Source: JAMIFN01 sp964544605
Lineage (GTDB): Bacteria; Pseudomonadota; Gammaproteobacteria; Burkholderiales; Burkholderiaceae_C
DNA: 43,576 nucleotides
Direction of reading: 5' to 3'
NCBI GenBank assembly: GCA_964544605.1
Contig: CAZJBX010000026.1
Span: 1-43,576, forward strand
Part shown: piece after piece, positions 40,809 to 43,576 of the stretch
Layout: each line of letters starts with the position of its first letter
Numbering within the stretch: position 1 is the first letter of the stretch
Notes under the pieces: generated by a model
What the model was told of the DNA's origin: nothing
Databases searched by the model: none
Seen by the model: only the letters and a program-made list of their open reading frames with translations
Program-made: the position numbers and the translations under genes

Positions 40809-40843
40809 AACGCCTTGCCCCAGCACGGGGCAGGGCGTTTTTT
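40809..40843. terminator. Bidirectional terminator between acrB and midA-like gene
   Basis: 13-bp stem with one G-U type mismatch: AACGCCTTGCCCC (40809-40821) / GGGGCAGGGCGTT (40827-40839), 5-base loop, T-run to 40843. It ends acrAB. In the minus direction no strong U-run follows, so termination of the methyltransferase gene there is less sure. Confidence 0.85.
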
Positions 40844-40852
40844 ATGGGCGCT

Positions 40853-41953
40853 TTATAAAGTGTGGCTGCGATCGCCTGCGGCAAAGCCCAGCAGCTCAAT
40901 GTCGCAGTTTTTGCCCAAGGCGATGACCTTGAACAGCTCGCCCATTTCGTGTTCAAAAATCAGCTTTTGTGCATTCACGCGCTCGGGCAAGCTGGCCTCG
41001 GCCAGTAAATCGAGCAGGCCGCATTGAATGAGAAACTGCCCCTGCGTGCTATAGCCCAGCAGCTCGGCCCCAGCCTCTTGCGCGGCCACGGCGATGTCGG
41101 TGAAGTTGATGTGGGCGGTGATGTCCTTCAAGCCCACGGCCTCCAGCGGGCGGTCGTCAGCGCGGTGGCCTTGGTGGCACATCAGCGTGCCCATGGCCCG
41201 CTGCGGGTGGTAATACTCGCGCTCGCCAAAGCCGTAATCGACCAGCAGCAACATGCCCGCGCTCAAGCGCTCGCACAGGCTACGCACAAAGCCAGCGGCC
41301 TGGGGGTGGATTTCCGTCAGGTAATCGTGCCCACCCGCAATCTCTAGGGGCGGGCGCAGGGCCGTGGCGCGCTCCTGCCACATCAGGCTGCCGTCGGCGG
41401 CCAAGGCCACGCCGCGCTCCTGCCATTGGCCGCCCTGCCGCAGCAGCAAATCAACGGGCATGGCATCCAGCACCTCATTGCCCAGCACCACGCCGTGCAG
41501 GGTCTCGGGCAGGGTATCGGCCCACTGCACGGCAGCGCCAAAAGCAGCCAAGCGCTCGGCCTGCACGCCGCGCAAATGGGGCGAGACTTCCACAATCACA
41601 TAGCGGCGCAGCAGCCCAGGCTGGGTGCGCTGGAGCTGGCCCAGCACCTGCTCGGCCAAGCGGCCCGTGCCCGCGCCAAACTCATACACCGTATCGGCTT
41701 GCACGGCCTGCAAGACCTGCGCCACTTGCGCCGCCACACTGCGCCCAAAATAGGGCGACAGCTCCGGCGCGGTCACGAAGTCGCTGCCATCGGCTGGCCC
41801 CAAGCCCAGTTTGGGCAGGCCAGCGGCGTAATAGCCCAAACCCGGCGCATACAAAGCCTCGTGCATAAAAGCACTGAAAGGCAGCCAGCCGCCGGCTGTT
41901 TTGATTTTTTCTTGCACATGCCGCAGCATGGCTTGTTCTACACTCTCGCTCAT
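40853..41953 (-). CDS. MidA/NDUFAF7-like SAM-dependent methyltransferase
   Basis: A 366-residue class I methyltransferase of the type PF02636 (DUF185). Segments are MHEALYAPGLGYYAAG, FVTAPELSPYFGRSVAAQV, the SAM motif VYEFGAGTGRLAEQVL, VILGNEVLDAMPVDLL-like VVLGNEVLDAMPV, LLLVDYGFGEREYYHPQRAMGTLMCHQGHRADD, and ITAHINFTDIA. Eukaryotic members methylate an arginine of the complex I subunit NDUFS2; the bacterial target is not proven. The start MSESVEQAM at 41953 shares CATG with the start of the divergent reductase gene. There is no ribosome site. A later ATG at 41929 (MLRHVQEK) is an alternative. Confidence 0.9.
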   Translation of the reverse strand: MSESVEQAMLRHVQEKIKTAGGWLPFSAFMHEALYAPGLGYYAAGLPKLGLGPADGSDFVTAPELSPYFGRSVAAQVAQVLQAVQADTVYEFGAGTGRLAEQVLGQLQRTQPGLLRRYVIVEVSPHLRGVQAERLAAFGAAVQWADTLPETLHGVVLGNEVLDAMPVDLLLRQGGQWQERGVALAADGSLMWQERATALRPPLEIAGGHDYLTEIHPQAAGFVRSLCERLSAGMLLLVDYGFGEREYYHPQRAMGTLMCHQGHRADDRPLEAVGLKDITAHINFTDIAVAAQEAGAELLGYSTQGQFLIQCGLLDLLAEASLPERVNAQKLIFEHEMGELFKVIALGKNCDIELLGFAAGDRSHTL

Positions 41954-42761
41954 GCAAGCATTGTCTAACAAACCCCGCTGTGTTTTGGTCACGGGCGCGG
42001 CCAAAAGATTGGGCCGCGCTATGGCCTTGGACCTCGCCGCCCACGGCTACAGCGTGGCCATCCACTACTTCCGCTCGGCGGCTGAGGCCGAAACCACCCG
42101 CGCCGACTGCGAGCAGGCCGCAAAGCAGGCAGGCCACACGGCCACGCAATTTGTCACTTTGGGCGCTGACTTAACAGATGAGGCCGCCACCCAAGCCCTG
42201 CTGCCCGCTGCCGTTGCCGCGCTGGGCCAGCTCGATGCCGTGGTCAATAGCGCCTCATTGTTTCAAGACGACAGCGCCGCGCGCTTCAGCTACGCCAGCT
42301 TGCAGCGCCACATGGCCAGCAACACCGCCGCCCCCATTGCCTTGGCCGCCGCCCTGCACCAGCACCTGCAAAGCCGCGCCGATGCCCAGCCCGGCGGCGC
42401 TTGCGTCGTCAATCTGCTCGATCAAAAACTGTGGAATCAAAACCCCGATTTTTTCAGCTACACCCTGAGCAAAGCTGCGCTGGAAACTGCCACTACCACC
42501 CTTGCTATGGCCTTTGCGCCCCTGCTGCGTGTGGTCGGCATCGCCCCTGGCCTTACGCTCACCAGCGACTGGCTCAATGAGGCGCAATTTCAAGCCCTGC
42601 ACCGCCTCAGTCCGCTGGGGCGATCCTCTGAGCCGCAAGACATCGCCCGCGCCGTGCGCTTTGCGCTGGAAAGCCGCGCCATCACGGGCAGCAGCATCCT
42701 GGTCGATGGCGGCCAACACCTCATGGCCTTCGAGCGCGACTTTTCGAAAATGGCCGATTGA
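41952..42761 (+). CDS. folM: FolM/pteridine reductase-like short-chain dehydrogenase
   Basis: A 269-residue SDR. The cofactor motif VLVTGAAKRLGRAMA includes the Arg typical of the NADPH-preferring pteridine-reductase group, followed by VVNSASLF, the YxxxK catalytic pair in FFSYTLSKAALE, and VNLLDQKLWNQNPDFF, a hallmark of FolM/PTR1. GIAPGLTL and GSSILVDGGQHL complete the fold. FolM-type enzymes reduce dihydromonapterin or dihydrofolate. folB directly follows (65 bases), consistent with a folate role. The start at 41952 lacks a ribosome site and overlaps the methyltransferase start; an ATG at 41928 is possible but would lie inside that gene. Confidence 0.88.
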   Translation: MQALSNKPRCVLVTGAAKRLGRAMALDLAAHGYSVAIHYFRSAAEAETTRADCEQAAKQAGHTATQFVTLGADLTDEAATQALLPAAVAALGQLDAVVNSASLFQDDSAARFSYASLQRHMASNTAAPIALAAALHQHLQSRADAQPGGACVVNLLDQKLWNQNPDFFSYTLSKAALETATTTLAMAFAPLLRVVGIAPGLTLTSDWLNEAQFQALHRLSPLGRSSEPQDIARAVRFALESRAITGSSILVDGGQHLMAFERDFSKMAD

Positions 42762-42826
42762 CAGCGCCGCTTGAGCCAGCCTTTCCCACATCACACACCC
42801 TCAACCCACCTGAAAGCCCCTGCCCC

Positions 42827-43207
42827 ATGGTCAGCACCCCACCCAGTACCGGCCCGCAAACCCTCAGCCTCAAAGGTCTGCGCTTCAACGCCAGCTTGGG
42901 CATCCTGCCGCAAGAGCGCGCCCAAGCCCAGCCCATACAGGTCGATGCCGAGCTCAACCAAGGCCAGCAACCCCTCTTGCCCGCCGATGACGACATCAGC
43001 CATGTACTCGACTACCGCAAAGTGCGGCAAATCATCATGGACGAATGCCAAGCCGAACACACCAACCTGCTTGAAACCTTGATTGGTAAACTCTGCCACC
43101 GCCTCATGCAACTGCATGGTGTCATTGGTGTGCGTGTCAAAGTCACGAAATTAGAAATTTTTGACGATTGTGAGGTCGCCATTCACATGCAAGCGGGGCA
43201 GTGGTGA
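42827..43207 (+). CDS. folB: FolB, dihydroneopterin aldolase
   Basis: A 126-residue enzyme that cleaves dihydroneopterin to 6-hydroxymethyl-dihydropterin in folate synthesis. It has LSLKGLRFNASLGILPQERAQAQPIQVDAELN (the catalytic Glu lies in the LGILPxER region), DDISHVLDYRKVRQII, HTNLLETLIGKLCHRLM (the conserved LLETLA-like box) and VRVKVTKLEIFDDCEVAI. Ends at 43207 with a TGA. The ATG at 42827 is chosen; a frame open from 42758 begins with TTG overlapping folM and is less likely. Context with the FolM-like gene suggests a small folate unit. Confidence 0.94.
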   Translation: MVSTPPSTGPQTLSLKGLRFNASLGILPQERAQAQPIQVDAELNQGQQPLLPADDDISHVLDYRKVRQIIMDECQAEHTNLLETLIGKLCHRLMQLHGVIGVRVKVTKLEIFDDCEVAIHMQAGQW

Positions 43208-43239
43208 CTTCAGGGGAAGTGCCAAATCGTGTCGTTTTT

Positions 43240-43252
43240 TTGTGATTCACAA
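43240..43252. repeat. 13-bp dyad after folB
   Basis: TTGTGA-T-TCACAA, flanked by GTCG (43231-43234) and CGAC (about 43260-43263), so a larger imperfect hairpin could form. Possibly the end of the folM-folB transcript or an operator for the next gene; no strong terminator signature. Confidence 0.35.
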
Positions 43253-43333
43253 GCGAAAATCGACAAATTCAGGGAAAACCCCAGTAGTGGCAGAGGCTGA
43301 GCAAGAGAAAATGCCTAGGTCTGAAAATGATGG

Positions 43334-43343
43334 GGCTAGCCCT
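43334..43343. repeat. 10-bp palindrome GGGCTAGCCC before lipoprotein gene
   Basis: GGGCTAGCCC is a perfect palindrome located 30-40 bases ahead of the lipoprotein start. An imperfect GGG-AAAA-CCCC dyad lies at about 43273-43283. These may be regulatory sites, but could be chance. Confidence 0.3.
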
Positions 43344-43374
43344 CCTTATCCAAAACCCATAAAGGATGGAATGA

Positions 43375-43576
43375 TGAAAAAACAATTTATGCTTTCGGCG
43401 CTTGCTTTAGGTTCAAGTGCGATGCTCGTCAGCTGCGGTGGTGGCGATGATGCCGCTTGGGACAACCCAGTTGCAACGCCTACGGCAGCCCCAACGGCTG
43501 CACCGACAACAGCGCCTACTACGGCCCCAACGGCTGCACCGACAACAGCGCCTACTACGGCCCCAACGGCTGCACC
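43375..43576 (+). CDS. Lipoprotein with Thr/Ala/Pro repeat, 5' part only
   Basis: The first 67 residues of a gene running off the window. The product begins MKKQFMLSALALGSSAMLVSC, a lipoprotein signal with lipobox LVSC (Cys21) followed by GGGDDAAWDN. From 43479 it is a Thr/Ala/Pro sequence coded by a perfect 36-bp tandem repeat (12-residue unit TAAPTTAPTTAP). AAGGA precedes two possible ATGs (43372 and 43375); 43375 has the better spacing. Asp after GGG is not at position +2, so sorting to the outer membrane is likely. Function cannot be told from this part. The Pro/Thr linker suggests a spacer holding a downstream domain away from the membrane. Confidence 0.75.
43488..43576 (+). repeat. 36-bp tandem repeat, 2.5 copies to window end
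   Basis: Identical units at 43488-43523 and 43524-43559, then 17 bases of a third at 43560-43576. The period keeps frame and codes for TAAPTTAPTTAP. Its full copy number lies outside the window. Confidence 0.92.

Overview
The window is GC-rich, densely coding bacterial chromosome, most likely from a betaproteobacterium of the order Burkholderiales, probably Comamonadaceae. The evidence is the order gyrA-serC-pheA-tyrA, the divergent ompA-ubiG-gph block next to gyrA, a GTP-type PEP carboxykinase, a FixI/CcoI copper ATPase, and several protein families (the 43 kDa O-acetylhomoserine sulfhydrylase, a DUF3108 protein, a FolM-like reductase beside a MidA-like methyltransferase) that look typical of that group. 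I could not run a database search, so genus is open. No rRNA, tRNA, CRISPR array or insertion sequence was seen. No gap between genes exceeds 300 bases; the largest (about 235-285 bases) lie at 7522-7798, 15550-15831, 20000-20233 and 27498-27733, and each is described below.

Layout. 1-6784 is read on the minus strand: lplT-trpC-rdgB-hemW-arsC-like, then secB, grxC, gph and ubiG (housekeeping: lipid recycling, tryptophan, nucleotide sanitation, radical-SAM haem chaperone, protein export, thiol redox, ubiquinone). ompA (minus) and gyrA (plus) diverge from 7522-7798. gyrA-serC-pheA-tyrA (7799-13666) joins gyrase with serine and aromatic amino acid synthesis. hscA, a candidate small RNA, a CcoI-type copper ATPase and hisD follow on the minus strand (13714-19478). 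A small unknown gene, one AT-rich and probably acquired metallo-beta-lactamase-fold gene, and radC run forward (19703-22389). A tyrosine phosphatase, an MscS-type channel with a BON domain, metY, a DUF3108 protein and hisF run backward (22386-27497).

27498-31173 starts with a regulatory intergenic region, a 37-residue membrane protein and pckA, then a periplasmic copper chaperone and a Spy-like protein. The latter sits just ahead of a CpxR/CpxA-like two-component system, a likely envelope-stress unit. A YefM/YoeB toxin-antitoxin pair and nadE lie on the minus strand (33256-35496). A TetR repressor is divergent from an AcrAB-type RND efflux pump (35551-40778). MidA-like methyltransferase and FolM-like reductase are divergent with overlapping start codons, followed by folB and the beginning of a repeat-rich lipoprotein cut by the window end.

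The main points of interest are: (1) GyrA carries Leu83 and Asn87, the two classical quinolone-resistance substitutions, in a window that also encodes an RND pump; (2) NadE has lost the Lys and Cys of its glutaminase triad; (3) a roughly 90-nt candidate small RNA at 15681-15770 shows four hairpins, one presenting an anti-Shine-Dalgarno CCUCC loop; (4) two perfect 18-bp CTAG-N8-CTAG dyads in promoter regions, with a half site in front of pckA; (5) a probably leaderless hisF with duplicated TTGCANTGCA elements; (6) a short membrane-protein gene with a strong ribosome binding site and its own terminator.
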